Below are positions 44,713 to 53,822 of a DNA stretch of 64,000 bases, in pieces. Position 1 is the first letter of the stretch. The number at the start of each line of letters is the position of its first letter. The notes under the pieces were generated by a model. It worked only from the letters and a program-made list of their open reading frames with translations, was not told the DNA's origin and searched no databases. This DNA comes from Candidatus Desulfovibrio intestinipullorum (GTDB lineage Bacteria > Desulfobacterota > Desulfovibrionia > Desulfovibrionales > Desulfovibrionaceae), in contig DXHV01000060.1 in assembly GCA_019113165.1 (NCBI GenBank), positions 18,527-82,526 on the forward strand, given 5' to 3'. The position numbers and the translations under genes are program-made.

Positions 44713-44925
44713 TCAGGATCTGACTATTTTGGCACCGGCCTGAGGGCGTCCGGCAAAGAGGTACACAAGACCGCCGATGACAGGCACGAAGACACAGAGC
44801 ATGAGCCAGAGAACCTTTTTTTGCAGATTGTCGTTGAAGTCATGCCGCCAGATGTGCCACACGCCCCAGAGATTGGGAATGATGGGCACAATGGCGAGCA
44901 GGACATGCCACCAGGCAAAGGTCAT
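44713..44925 (-). CDS. Small membrane protein with PLDc_N domain
   Basis: The 70-residue protein is nearly all two membrane helices (residues 4-25 and 37-59) with the PLDc_N pattern: [17 protein letters not shown], then [20 protein letters not shown] followed by FAGRPQ. This domain is found at the N-terminus of cardiolipin synthases and as a stand-alone small protein whose job is unknown. Its ATG overlaps the end of lspA by 4 bases and cpoB follows 36 bases later, so it belongs to the ileS-lspA operon. Confidence 0.85.
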   Translation of the reverse strand: MTFAWWHVLLAIVPIIPNLWGVWHIWRHDFNDNLQKKVLWLMLCVFVPVIGGLVYLFAGRPQAGAKIVRS

Positions 44926-45431
44926 AAGCTCTCCTTTTGAGAGGAGGGAAGGTCACGTCTGTCGTGACCAAGGAGAATGGCAAGGCCCGCCAGACCGGCG
45001 CCGACACAGATGGCTATGTCGGCCACATTGAAGGCCGGCCAGTGGGCATTCTGCCAGTAGAAATCCAGAAAGTCCGTCACTGCCCGCTCGCGCAGGCGAT
45101 CGATGAGATTGCCCAGGGCACCGCCCATGACCAGGCTGAAGCCTGTCCACAGGAGCGGCGCCCGGCCGCTCCTGTGAATGAGCACCACAATGATCCAGCA
45201 GGCAATGATGGTGGCTCCCAGAAAGAGCCACATCTGCCAGTCTATGTCAGAGCGGTTCAGAAAGCCGAAGGCAGCACCTCTGTTGCGTATGTTCACAAGG
45301 TTGAAGAACCCGGGAAGGACGGGCACGGAACCATCCAGGGGAATGGTTCTGTTGACAAGCCACTTGCTCAGCTGATCGAGCACAATGACCATGGGTACCG
45401 TCGCCAGAAGTATGCGCCAGCGGGTACGCAT
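44922..45431 (-). CDS. lspA: Lipoprotein signal peptidase (signal peptidase II)
   Basis: LspA cleaves the signal peptide from diacylated prolipoproteins in the inner membrane. The 169-residue protein has four membrane segments and the conserved blocks [10 protein letters not shown] near residue 17, [13 protein letters not shown] near 48, [11 protein letters not shown] near 102, which contains the first catalytic aspartate, and FNVADIAI near 134, with the second. It starts 2 bases after ileS and overlaps the next gene by 4 bases. The pairing of ileS with lspA is common in bacteria. Lipoproteins in this window (CpoB and the NlpC/P60 protein) are expected substrates. Confidence 0.95.
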   Translation of the reverse strand: MRTRWRILLATVPMVIVLDQLSKWLVNRTIPLDGSVPVLPGFFNLVNIRNRGAAFGFLNRSDIDWQMWLFLGATIIACWIIVVLIHRSGRAPLLWTGFSLVMGGALGNLIDRLRERAVTDFLDFYWQNAHWPAFNVADIAICVGAGLAGLAILLGHDRRDLPSSQKESL

Positions 45432-45433
45432 GC

Positions 45434-48262
45434 CTATTCCCCGTGTGTGCCTTCAATCTCGTGCATGACCTGGGCGCAGCGGGGGCACAGATCGCTGTGT
45501 TCGGGATTGGTGCCGATTTCGGTGGAGTACATCCAGCAGCGCGGGCACTTTTCGCCATGGGCGCGATCCACGACAATGGCCAGATCCGGTACCTGCTCGT
45601 CGCGCAGGGCATTTTCAGGCGACTTTGCCAGATCCTCCACGCACAGATGGGAAACCAGGCAGTATTCGCGCATATCGGCGCCCACGCGTTCAAGGCAGGC
45701 CTTGAGGTCTGCGGACACATAGAGGGTGATGCTTGTGTCGAGAGAGTGGCCGACCTTGCCGTCGCGGCGCAGGGGCTCGATGGCTCTCGTCACGGCGCCG
45801 CGCACGTCCTGCAGGGTCTTCCAGTCGTTGCGCACGTCCTCGGGCAGAATCCAGTCCGCGCAGTCCACGCTCTGCAGGGCAAAGACCGTCTGCTCGCTGC
45901 CCTTGAAGGCGGCAGGGAAGTAGCTGTAGATCTCTTCGGCCGTAAAGGAGAGCACAGGGGCAAGCTCGCGCAGAAGCAGTTCCAGTATGTGGAAGAGGGC
46001 CGTGACGGCCGACCTGTACTCGCGGGACGTCCTGGCAGAGCAGTAGATGCGATCCTTGAGCACGTCGATGCACAGGACGGAAAGGTCGGTGACGCAGTAC
46101 TCGTGCAGGATGTGGTAGACCTTGTGGAAGTCGTAGGCCAGGTAGGCGGCCTGCACATTCTGGTAGATCTGTGCGGCCGTGCTCACGCTTGCCCTGTCCA
46201 GAGGCAGGAGGTCATCCAGGGGCAGGAGATCCTCGGGCGTCAGCTTGTCCACGCAGCCCAGAATGTAGCGGCAGGTATTGCGGATGCGGCGGTAGGCGTC
46301 CACAAGCCTGGCAATGATGTCGTCGGAGAGGCGCACGTCATCGCGGTACTCCACACTGGAGGCCCACAGGCGCACCAGATCGGCACCGTACTTGGCAATG
46401 ATTTCCTGAGGCGCAATGACATTGCCCACAGACTTGGACATCTTGAAGCCCTTGCCGTCCACCACGTAGCCGTGGGTCAGGACGGAGCGGTAGGGGGGCA
46501 CGCCCTGGGAACCCAGGCTCACCAAAAGCGAACTGTGGAACCAGCCGCGGTGCTGATCCGAGCCTTCCAGGTAGAGATCGGCAGGGAAGGAAAGCTCGGG
46601 GCGCTGCTTGAGCACAGCCGACCAGGTCGTGCCGCTGTCGAACCAGACGTCCAGAATGTCGGTTTCCTTCTTCCAGTGGCTGCCGCCGCAGTGGGGGCAG
46701 GTGAGGCCCTCGGGCACAATGTCCTTGAGATCCGCCTCGAACCAGTAGTCGCAGCCCGTGGGATGCTTGGCAAAGCGGGCGCTGATGTCCTTCATCCACT
46801 CGGCGTCGTTCCATGCCTCGCCGCAGTCTTCGCAGAGCAGGGCCAGAATGGGCACGCCCCACTGGCGCTGACGGGAAATGCACCAGTCCGGACGGGTGGC
46901 AATCATGTTGTAGATGCGTTCCCTGCCCCAGGAGGGAATCCAGGTCACATCCTCGTTGATGGCCTTGAGGGCGCGCTCGCGCAGATTGTTGGCCTGCATG
47001 CTGATGAACCACTGTGTCGTGGCCCTGAAGATGAGGGGATTCTTGCAGCGCCAGCAGTGCGGATAGGAGTGCTCTATGGTGCCGGAGCCCATGAGGGCGC
47101 CCTTTTCCTTGAGCAGCTCGATGACGGGCTTGTTGGCGTCGAAAACATTGAGGCCGGCAAAGTGGCCCACGCTGGGCAGGAAGCAGGCCGAGTCGTCCAG
47201 GGGCGAATAGATGTCCAGACCGTATCTGAGGCCCACTTCATAGTCCTCGGGGCCGTGCCCGGGAGCCGTGTGCACACAGCCTGTGCCGGCATCCAGGGTG
47301 ACGTGGCCGCCCAGGACAACCAGGGAGTCCCTGTCGTAGATGGGGTGACGGGCCTTGAGGCCTTCCATGGTGCTGCCCTCGGCCTCGCCCAGGATGCTCC
47401 ATTCCTGCCAGCCGAATTCGGCGGCGCACTTGGCAGCCAGTTCGCGGGCCACCACATACTGGCAGCCGTCGGCCTCGATGAGGCAGTAGACAAAGTCTGG
47501 GTTCAGGCACACGCCCATGTTGTCCGGAATGGTCCAGGGCGTTGTGGTCCAGATGATGACATAGGCCCTGGACGGGTCGGCCATGGGAAAGGCTCTGGTC
47601 AGGCCGGCGTCATTGAGGGCAAAGCGCACGTAGATGGAGTGCGAGGAGACGTTCTTGTATTCGACTTCTGCCTCGGCCAGAGCGGTGTGGCAGTGACCGC
47701 ACCAGTAGATGGGCTTCTTGGCACGGATGACGCTGCCCTTTTCCACGAAGTTGGCCAGTTCCATGCTGGTGGCCGACTCGAATTCGGGACGCATGCTCAG
47801 ATAGGGATTGTCCCAGTCGCCGAACACGCCCAGCCGGCGGAATTCCTTGCGCTGGATGTCGATCCACTTGGAAGCGTAGTCGCGGCAGATCTTGCGGACC
47901 ACGTGGGCAGGCAGGGTCTTTTTCTTTTCCTTGAGCTCTTCTTCGACCTTGTGTTCAATGGGCAGGCCGTGGCAGTCCCAGCCGGGTACGTAGACAGCCC
48001 TGTAGCCCTGCATGTTGCGTGACTTGACGATGATGTCCTTGAGAATCTTGTTGAGGGCATGCCCCATATGGATGTGGCCGTTGGCGTAGGGCGGACCGTC
48101 GTGGAGGACATATTCGCCCTTTGGGGCGGGGGTATCCAGCATGGCGGCATCGGCATGGATCTTGTCCCAGAAGGCCAGCATTTTCGGTTCCATCTGGACA
48201 AGATTGGCCCTCATGGGAAATTTGGTGGAGGGCAGATTCAGTGTTTTTTTGTAATCGCTCAT
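45434..48262 (-). CDS. ileS: Isoleucyl-tRNA synthetase
   Basis: IleS charges tRNA-Ile with isoleucine and edits valine. The 942-residue protein has the class I signatures [19 protein letters not shown] near residue 52 (HIGH type) and KMSKSVGN near 600, the editing domain with [12 protein letters not shown] near 240, and a C-terminal zinc finger with CPRCW and CPRC (near 900-925). This is the standard bacterial type. I start at ATG 48262 ([13 protein letters not shown]); an in-frame GTG at 48274 is an alternative, and neither has a strong ribosome site. It heads the operon ileS-lspA-PLDc_N-cpoB. Confidence 0.96.
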   Translation of the reverse strand: MSDYKKTLNLPSTKFPMRANLVQMEPKMLAFWDKIHADAAMLDTPAPKGEYVLHDGPPYANGHIHMGHALNKILKDIIVKSRNMQGYRAVYVPGWDCHGLPIEHKVEEELKEKKKTLPAHVVRKICRDYASKWIDIQRKEFRRLGVFGDWDNPYLSMRPEFESATSMELANFVEKGSVIRAKKPIYWCGHCHTALAEAEVEYKNVSSHSIYVRFALNDAGLTRAFPMADPSRAYVIIWTTTPWTIPDNMGVCLNPDFVYCLIEADGCQYVVARELAAKCAAEFGWQEWSILGEAEGSTMEGLKARHPIYDRDSLVVLGGHVTLDAGTGCVHTAPGHGPEDYEVGLRYGLDIYSPLDDSACFLPSVGHFAGLNVFDANKPVIELLKEKGALMGSGTIEHSYPHCWRCKNPLIFRATTQWFISMQANNLRERALKAINEDVTWIPSWGRERIYNMIATRPDWCISRQRQWGVPILALLCEDCGEAWNDAEWMKDISARFAKHPTGCDYWFEADLKDIVPEGLTCPHCGGSHWKKETDILDVWFDSGTTWSAVLKQRPELSFPADLYLEGSDQHRGWFHSSLLVSLGSQGVPPYRSVLTHGYVVDGKGFKMSKSVGNVIAPQEIIAKYGADLVRLWASSVEYRDDVRLSDDIIARLVDAYRRIRNTCRYILGCVDKLTPEDLLPLDDLLPLDRASVSTAAQIYQNVQAAYLAYDFHKVYHILHEYCVTDLSVLCIDVLKDRIYCSARTSREYRSAVTALFHILELLLRELAPVLSFTAEEIYSYFPAAFKGSEQTVFALQSVDCADWILPEDVRNDWKTLQDVRGAVTRAIEPLRRDGKVGHSLDTSITLYVSADLKACLERVGADMREYCLVSHLCVEDLAKSPENALRDEQVPDLAIVVDRAHGEKCPRCWMYSTEIGTNPEHSDLCPRCAQVMHEIEGTHGE

Positions 48263-48557
48263 TGTGGTCGACACTCTCGGACGCAGAACGTGCTCTGCTC
48301 AGAGGGAACGCTCCGGGGCAGGCATGCGCTCAGGGATGAAGGTCTGGGTAGGAAGATTCGTGCAGGAAGATCCGGGCAAAAAAGACGGCAGGAGACGCCG
48401 GTTGGGACGAGCCGCCTGCAGGGATCGCCTGCCAACGGTCGCAGGCTTGCGCAGTCAGGCGGAGCACGACCGTCAGGAACAGTTAGATGTACGGGGCAAA
48501 GCAGGAAAAGTCAAACAGCACAAGGGGATACTGTCAGGGCGAGCGCAGGGCCGCTGT

Positions 48558-48815
48558 CTACTGGCCCTCAAGCTGTCCGGTCTTTTCCAGGGCAGTGGCA
48601 AATTCGTGCAGGGCGGCCAGACTTTCCCTGGCTTCCACAGGGTCCAGCTTGCGCATGGCAAAGCCTGCATGAACGATGAGATAGTCTCCGATGACTGGCG
48701 GTTCAGGCAGCAGCATGGCTGAGGCTGTCAGCAGGGTGGGCCCGTTGCCAACGCGGACCTTCATCATTGTATTGTCAAGTATTTCGACAACTTGAGCTGG
48801 AATGGCCAGGCACAT
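48558..48815 (-). CDS. hypC: Hydrogenase maturation protein HypC/HybG family
   Basis: HypC is the small chaperone that carries the Fe(CN)2CO unit with HypD to the [NiFe]-hydrogenase large subunit. From ATG 48815 (GGAG 9 bases upstream) the 85-residue protein begins MCLAIPAQVVEI, with the essential Cys2 and the P-A-x-V motif, followed by VGDYLIVHAGFA-type sequence (IGDYLIVHAGFAMRKLDP) near 45. No other hyp gene or hydrogenase is in the window, so it is a stand-alone copy. It lies 98 bases beyond the nhc operon, after a terminator-like hairpin. Confidence 0.93.
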   Translation of the reverse strand: MCLAIPAQVVEILDNTMMKVRVGNGPTLLTASAMLLPEPPVIGDYLIVHAGFAMRKLDPVEARESLAALHEFATALEKTGQLEGQ

Positions 48816-48836
48816 GTGGTGTTCTCCAGAAAGACA

Positions 48837-48869
48837 GAACAGAGCGGAGGGCAGCCCTCCGCTCTGTTC
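48837..48869 (-). terminator. Hairpin ending the nhc operon
   Basis: GAACAGAGCGGAGGGC and its inverted copy GCCCTCCGCTCTGTTC lie 44 bases after the nhcD stop and just before the hypC start. On the minus strand it is followed by TGTCTTTCT, so termination is probable but possibly incomplete, which would allow read-through into hypC. Confidence 0.6.
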
Positions 48870-48912
48870 AGAAAAAAGGATCACTTACGCGTCTGCTGAA
48901 CGCGGGTGCAGA

Positions 48913-49116
48913 CTACTGCTTGGCAGAGTCCTTGCACTTGCAGCAGCAGGGGAGTTTTTCCTTGACGCGATCGACAAGCTGCAGGATGTCCTTGTCCTTG
49001 GTAGGATAGATGACGGTATTCCAGAACAGGGCAAATATCGGCAGGATCAGAATGATGGAGATATACGCCCAGTTTTTGGAATAGATGAAGTACTGATAGA
49101 AGGTATCAAATTCCAT
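48913..49116 (-). CDS. nhcD: Nine-heme cytochrome complex small membrane subunit
   Basis: This 67-residue protein has one membrane helix (about residues 18-36, SIILILPIFALFWNTVIYP), a charged stretch and a cysteine-rich end, LPCCCKCKDSAKQ. It lies 18 bases after the NrfD-type subunit and takes the place of the small HmcD-type protein in the hmc and nine-heme operons of Desulfovibrio. Its task is not known; the four closely packed cysteines could bind metal or be lipidated or disulfide-linked, but there is no established motif. Confidence 0.7.
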   Translation of the reverse strand: MEFDTFYQYFIYSKNWAYISIILILPIFALFWNTVIYPTKDKDILQLVDRVKEKLPCCCKCKDSAKQ

Positions 49117-49134
49117 GGTATTCTCCGGCAGCGA

Positions 49135-50346
49135 TTAGTCATGTTCCTTGAAATCGGGGTGCTCGTACAGAATGGGCATATGGTAGCAGATGAATCTGTA
49201 GGCAGTCACGATCATGGTCACCACGAAGACAGAAACCATGATTTCCGGCAGGTTCGGGAAGTAACGGTCGCTGGCAGGCAGATCGTAGTTGTAGGCGATC
49301 ATGCTGATGGTGAAGCGGTTGAGCACGATGCCGGCAACGGCCATGACGGAAGCGGCGCGGCACAGAGGCACGTTGAGGTCACGCGAACCCTTGGCATAGA
49401 GGAAGGCCGGAGTCAGCACGAATCCGAACATCTCCAGCAGCCACCACATGCCGTAGTTGGAGAACAGGTACACGACGTTGCCGTGCACAAGCATGTCCAC
49501 TGTGCGCATGATGAAGTAGGAGAAGAGGATCATGGCAGCGGCCTTGGAGAAGCTCAGGGTCACGCCGGCAGACTGGCTCAGGTGCTTCTTGTCCATGTAG
49601 TCGTGCATGCCGGCATGGGAGAGCATGCCTTCGAAGACGACCATGGAAGCACCGGCAGCCATGGAGGACACGAAGAAGAACATGGGCAGGAAGGGAGAGT
49701 ACCACAGCGGATGCAGCTTGCCGGGGCAGATCAGGAAGAGCGAGCCCAGGGAAGACTGATGCAGGGTGGAAAGGCAGACGCCCATGATGGTCAGCAGGAT
49801 GCCGATCTTCTCGATCCAGTGACGGTAGGTCAGCAGGAAGGGGAACTTCTTGCCCAGCCATTCGCAGGGAGCAACGGAGAACTCAAGGAAGAGCACCGTC
49901 AGGTAGGTTGCCACGCACAGGCCCACTTCGAAGAGCACGGACGTGGTGCCCGGGAAGAAGAACATGTAGGGCAGACGGAGCGGATGGCCCAGGTCGTAGA
50001 GCAGGGCGATAACCACGAAGAGGTAGCCCAGGAAGGCCGTGAGCACTGCCGGACGGGCAGCGGAGCTGAACTGCTTCATGCCCATGACGTAGCAGGCAAC
50101 CGTTGTGAAATAGCCGCCTGCGGCCAGGCACACGCCGCACAGAAGGTCAAAGCCGATCCACATGCCCCAGGGCTGATAGTCGTCCAGGTTGGAGACGGCA
50201 CCAATGCCCTGAGTGAAGCGGACGATGGTCACCACCAGGCCGATGGCCAGGAGAATATAGGTGATGATGTTGCCAGGGGTCAGCGAGAGCATCGGCCCCA
50301 TGTTGAACATCTTGTCCTTAGTCGGGATGACGATTTTGTGTTCCAT
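49135..50346 (-). CDS. nhcC: Nine-heme cytochrome complex integral membrane subunit (NrfD/HmcC family)
   Basis: NrfD-type subunits interact with menaquinone and join the iron-sulfur subunit to the membrane. The 403-residue protein is hydrophobic with about ten membrane segments, and shows HmcC-type sequence: YQPWGMWIGFDLLCGVCLAA near residue 56, LYDLGHPLRLPYMFFFPG near 117, and FLPMFFFVSSMAAGASMVVF near 222. It starts one base after the stop of the iron-sulfur gene, so translation is coupled. It should mediate electron flow between the periplasmic nine-heme cytochrome and the quinone pool. Confidence 0.92.
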   Translation of the reverse strand: MEHKIVIPTKDKMFNMGPMLSLTPGNIITYILLAIGLVVTIVRFTQGIGAVSNLDDYQPWGMWIGFDLLCGVCLAAGGYFTTVACYVMGMKQFSSAARPAVLTAFLGYLFVVIALLYDLGHPLRLPYMFFFPGTTSVLFEVGLCVATYLTVLFLEFSVAPCEWLGKKFPFLLTYRHWIEKIGILLTIMGVCLSTLHQSSLGSLFLICPGKLHPLWYSPFLPMFFFVSSMAAGASMVVFEGMLSHAGMHDYMDKKHLSQSAGVTLSFSKAAAMILFSYFIMRTVDMLVHGNVVYLFSNYGMWWLLEMFGFVLTPAFLYAKGSRDLNVPLCRAASVMAVAGIVLNRFTISMIAYNYDLPASDRYFPNLPEIMVSVFVVTMIVTAYRFICYHMPILYEHPDFKEHD

Positions 50347-51441
50347 TTACTTGTCCTCCCCACCCTTTTCAGCCTTTGCATCCTGTTCGTCCAGGGCGGC
50401 TGTCATGGCAGCGCGTGCCTTGTCGGCAGCGTCCTTGCCCTGTTCCTTCTCGATGCACTGAACAACGGTTTCAAGGGTCTTCTGGCGCTCTTCAGCCACA
50501 GCCTTTTCCTGGTTGGCCTTGGCAATGGCTTCACGACGCTTGGTCATGCCGTAGGCACCACCGAAGATGACCGGCCAGAAGGAGATGATCATGGGCACAG
50601 TACCCAGAGCACCGTAGGTCAGTTCGCCCATGGGCTGTGTGCCCAGATGGGTGTCCAGACCAACCTTCTTCATGGCAGGAGCGGCTTCGGCAGCGTTGCC
50701 GGGAGCGATCTGCGGCATGCCCTTGGGTTTGGGCATGAGCACCATCCAGGCGGTACCGCCGGCGTCGTGCTCACCGTAGATGTAGTCCAGGTACTTGTCG
50801 GGATTCTCGGCAATGCGCTTGCGGGCGATATTGATGAGATCCTTGCGGCGACCGAAGGTCAGGGCATCCATGGTGCAGCTTTCCACACAGCCGGGCAGCT
50901 GGCCCTTTTCCAGTCTGTTGTGGCAGAAGGTGCACTTCTGGATGATGGGGTCGAAGGCTTCTTCGTACTCGAAGGTCGGGATGTAGAAGGGGCAGGCGAC
51001 CATGCAGTAACGGCAACCCACGCACTGTGTGTCGTCGTAGGTCACGGAACCATCGGGGTTCTTCTGGTAGCACTTGGTGAAGCAGGCGCTGGCACAGGCC
51101 GGATCATTGCAATGGAAGCACTGAATCTTGCGGAAGACAAATTCGTTGTTGCCAAGATCGTAGCGGTTGACAACAGTCCATTCGGTCGTGGTGGTGCGGC
51201 GTCTCTTGTGGGTGACGGTCACATCGGTGAAGGGAACGTCGGGCTTTTTCAGGTTGTTGACCCTGTTGCACCCGGCTTCGCACTGGCGGCAGCCGATGCA
51301 GCGGGTCAGATCGTGCAGGACGCCGTACCCGTTGTCATAATACGGAAAGGTGTGCACGCCGGCTTCGGCCACTTTGGCGGTACCGAGGGCAGAAACCACA
51401 CCAGCCGTTCCCATAAAGGTCAGAAACTTTCTGCGATTCAT
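50347..51441 (-). CDS. nhcB: Nine-heme cytochrome complex iron-sulfur subunit (HmcB family)
   Basis: The 364-residue protein begins with a twin-arginine type leader, MNRRKFLTFMGTAGVVSALG, so it is exported folded or anchored to face the periplasm. Four [4Fe-4S] motifs follow: CIGCRQCEAGC near residue 48, CFHCNDPACASAC near 108, CVGCRYCMVACP near 141 and CTFCHNRLEKGQLPGCVESC near 172. A membrane segment near 275-295 (VPMIISFWPVIFGGAYG) and a long charged, alanine-rich helix close the protein. It lies between the nine-heme cytochrome (9-base gap) and the NrfD-type gene, and passes electrons between them. Confidence 0.93.
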   Translation of the reverse strand: MNRRKFLTFMGTAGVVSALGTAKVAEAGVHTFPYYDNGYGVLHDLTRCIGCRQCEAGCNRVNNLKKPDVPFTDVTVTHKRRRTTTTEWTVVNRYDLGNNEFVFRKIQCFHCNDPACASACFTKCYQKNPDGSVTYDDTQCVGCRYCMVACPFYIPTFEYEEAFDPIIQKCTFCHNRLEKGQLPGCVESCTMDALTFGRRKDLINIARKRIAENPDKYLDYIYGEHDAGGTAWMVLMPKPKGMPQIAPGNAAEAAPAMKKVGLDTHLGTQPMGELTYGALGTVPMIISFWPVIFGGAYGMTKRREAIAKANQEKAVAEERQKTLETVVQCIEKEQGKDAADKARAAMTAALDEQDAKAEKGGEDK

Positions 51442-51450
51442 AAAGCCCTC

Positions 51451-52425
51451 CTACTCAGCCGCAGGCTTTGCCTTGTGGCAGGTGGTGCAGTCCGTGTTGG
51501 CGGGACGCTGCACGCCCATGCCGTTATGGCAGCCCATACATTGCAGGTGATAGGCAGCCTTGAGGTTCGGACGACCCGGATTGGCGGGATCGATCTTGGT
51601 CTGATGGCAGCTGCCACACTTGGGCGGTGTCATCGAAAGCGGGCTGCGGTGATGGCAGGTGGCGCAGATGACTTCAGGCTGATAGTGGAAGGCTTCAGCG
51701 AGCTTGTCGTTCTTGATACGTTCGACCAGGCTGGCCACGTGACGGCGGTGCGAGAAGAGGCAGGGCTGGTATTCGTCGGCCAGGGTGTCAATGACCACCT
51801 TGGTGGGCTCGAAGTATCCGGGAACCTTCTCGGGGGCAACCTTTGTCGTGACGGACTTGGTGGCAATTTCCAGGTTCTCTTCGGCAGTCAGGGAACCGGC
51901 CGTGCCCTTGGCAAGCTGCTCGGGGGTCACGTTGGCATTGTGGCACACGGCGCACCACTTGTCGTCACGGGCGGGGACAACAATGTTATGGCAGCCGGCG
52001 CATTCCTGCTTGGCCTTGTAGCGCTCTTCGTGACAGCTCACGCAGCTCTTGGGGGTATTGCCATCAGCTCTCGGGGCAATGTTGGTCGCGTGCATGGCGC
52101 GTTCCAGGGTGATACCCTTGCCTTCCGGAGAGCCAGTCAGGGTGTGACAGTCAGCACAGGACTGCGGATCACCGGTGTGATGACAGGTGACACAGTCGGA
52201 GACTGCCTTTTCGTGAATGAGATGGTTGAACACAGCAGGTTTCATGCTGCCCTTGGTTGCAGTACCATCTCCGGTGACTGGAAACATGACCATAGCCGAG
52301 GGTGCACCACTGTCTGTTTCCTCGAGTTCTGCGGCAGCCACGGGCCCCGCACACAAGGCGAACAGACAGAAAGTACACGCTGCAGCCTTCAACGTCTGCG
52401 TAAGCAGTGCCTTACCGTTCCTCAT
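51451..52425 (-). CDS. nhcA: Nine-heme cytochrome c
   Basis: This is a periplasmic multiheme cytochrome that accepts electrons from hydrogenase via type I cytochrome c3 and passes them to the membrane complex. ATG 52425 follows AAGGATG; a signal peptide ends near GPVAA (residue 31). I count nine CxxCH heme sites: CVTCH, CADCH, CVSCH, CAGCH, CAVCH, CATCH, CGSCH, CMGCH and CTTCH, with extra histidines for the sixth ligands. The mature length of about 293 residues and the count agree with the nine-heme cytochrome of D. desulfuricans ATCC 27774. It is the first gene of nhcABCD on the minus strand. Confidence 0.95.
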   Translation of the reverse strand: MRNGKALLTQTLKAAACTFCLFALCAGPVAAAELEETDSGAPSAMVMFPVTGDGTATKGSMKPAVFNHLIHEKAVSDCVTCHHTGDPQSCADCHTLTGSPEGKGITLERAMHATNIAPRADGNTPKSCVSCHEERYKAKQECAGCHNIVVPARDDKWCAVCHNANVTPEQLAKGTAGSLTAEENLEIATKSVTTKVAPEKVPGYFEPTKVVIDTLADEYQPCLFSHRRHVASLVERIKNDKLAEAFHYQPEVICATCHHRSPLSMTPPKCGSCHQTKIDPANPGRPNLKAAYHLQCMGCHNGMGVQRPANTDCTTCHKAKPAAE

Positions 52426-53016
52426 GTGAACATCCTTATGTATGCTAAACTTCCCAAAGACGGATCAAGAGCACATACTTGATCCACCACCCTCGCAAAG
52501 GGCGGTTGCATACTCCTCTTTTCACACTAGGCAAAAATTGGCTAGAGGTCAAGGAGGGTATTTGTGATTGACAGACTACTCTTTCAGGGGCATGTTGCAC
52601 TTCTGCAAACTCTTTGGAATTGGCTCTACAAAACGACAAAACAGGAAAGCAGTGCCAGAAGACAGGTAAAGAAAAGCTGGAAAAAATTGACACTCTTTGC
52701 AGGACTATTTTTCATGACAGTATGCAGCAGTGAAAAGACATAGCTGATATTTGAAAAATATTCATCAAGAAAAAAATATTTTCAGTAAGAAAATTCATTA
52801 TATACTGATAAAGCAAATAAACTATAGCTGCACAATATGATACAAAAATTTAAATAACAGGTGTCTTAAAATTTTAGTATAAGAGCGCAACTCTATTTTT
52901 ACTGAAGAATGCGTCAGCGCTTATCTTGGAGCTGTGAAAAAAAATACAAATAATTTTTCTTGACCTTGGAGCCGAGGTACAGCATTTTGCTTTCGAGAAA
53001 ATGAGGGGGCTCAAAT
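52426..53016. other. Divergent AT-rich control region between nhcA and the TSUP exporter
   Basis: No gene is supported. Near nhcA the leader can form a perfect GGATCAAG/CTTGATCC hairpin (52462-52485). Bases 52690-53000 are strikingly AT-rich against the surrounding GC-rich genes and contain runs such as AAAAATATTCATC and AAATTTAAATAA. This block probably holds promoters in both directions and may be bent DNA. I found no clear HcpR- or Rex-type palindrome. Confidence 0.55.
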
Positions 53017-53796
53017 ATGTTTACTCTTACTCTGGGCATTATTGCGACCTGTTCTCTGGCAGCTCTGGTGGCAGGTTTTATTGACAGCATAGCAGGCGGT
53101 GGCGGACTTATCACAGTACCGGCTCTGCTTTTAAGCGGAGTTCCGCCACATTTTGCCCTGGGCACCAATAAAGTGCAGTCCAGCATAGGGACGGGGGTTG
53201 CCGTATGCATGTTTGCCCACGGTCACCTTGTTCTCTGGCGTCTGGCGCTGACCGGACTCCCCTTTTCCCTGGCCGGTTCCTGGATTGGTTCCGTCCTGGC
53301 CCTTCATCTTGACGAGGCCGTGCTGGGCAAGGTGCTGGTACTGCTCCTGCCCATGGCCATGTGTCTGACCCTGCTGCCCAAGAAGGAGCGACAGGAGAAG
53401 ACGCTCCCCCTGCAGGGCCGGGCCTTCTGGATCCTCATGCCGGCCGTCTGTCTGAGCATTGGCTGCTATGACGGCTTTTTCGGTCCGGGCACGGGCAGCT
53501 TTCTCATTCTGGCCCTGCACTGGATCCTGCGCTGCGGGCTTGTACAGGCCTCGGCCTCGGCCAAGGTGCTCAACCTGACTTCCAATGTGGGCGCCATGCT
53601 GGTCTTTCTGTGGAGCGGACAGGTGCTCTGGCCCCTGGCCCTGCCCATGGTGGCCGCCTCTGTCCTTGGCAACTGGCTTGGCAGCAGGACGGCCATGCGG
53701 GTGGGCCCCCGGGCCGTGCGTCTCTTTCTGACCATTTCCCTGGGCCTGCTCATGCTGACCCTGATCTGGCGCTACTTCGTGGCTCCGCACCTGTAG
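53017..53796 (+). CDS. TSUP-family membrane exporter (TauE/SafE)
   Basis: TauE/SafE permeases export sulfite, sulfonates or other organic anions. The 259-residue protein has eight or so membrane segments and the two family repeats: LAALVAGFIDSIAGGGGLIT near residue 15, ALGTNKVQSSIGTGVAV near 47, and in the second half GCYDGFFGPGTGSFLILALH near 149, then ASAKVLNLTSNVGAMLVF near 180. GAGGGGG lies 8 bases before the ATG. In a sulfate reducer sulfite or a sulfonate is an attractive substrate, but nothing nearby confirms it. It converges on the carbonic anhydrase gene. Confidence 0.9.
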   Translation: MFTLTLGIIATCSLAALVAGFIDSIAGGGGLITVPALLLSGVPPHFALGTNKVQSSIGTGVAVCMFAHGHLVLWRLALTGLPFSLAGSWIGSVLALHLDEAVLGKVLVLLLPMAMCLTLLPKKERQEKTLPLQGRAFWILMPAVCLSIGCYDGFFGPGTGSFLILALHWILRCGLVQASASAKVLNLTSNVGAMLVFLWSGQVLWPLALPMVAASVLGNWLGSRTAMRVGPRAVRLFLTISLGLLMLTLIWRYFVAPHL

Positions 53797-53822
53797 GGGC
53801 GGACTCCTTTTCCGCGACAGGC

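Noticed and set aside
45443..48022. An 859-codon plus-strand open frame opposite ileS
   Set aside because: ileS on the minus strand has all class I synthetase motifs. The opposite frame is a shadow without domains.
48802..52482. A 1226-codon plus-strand open frame opposite the nhc operon
   Set aside because: It covers four well-identified nhc genes in antisense, has no ribosome site and has the His/Gly/Val-rich composition of an antisense shadow.
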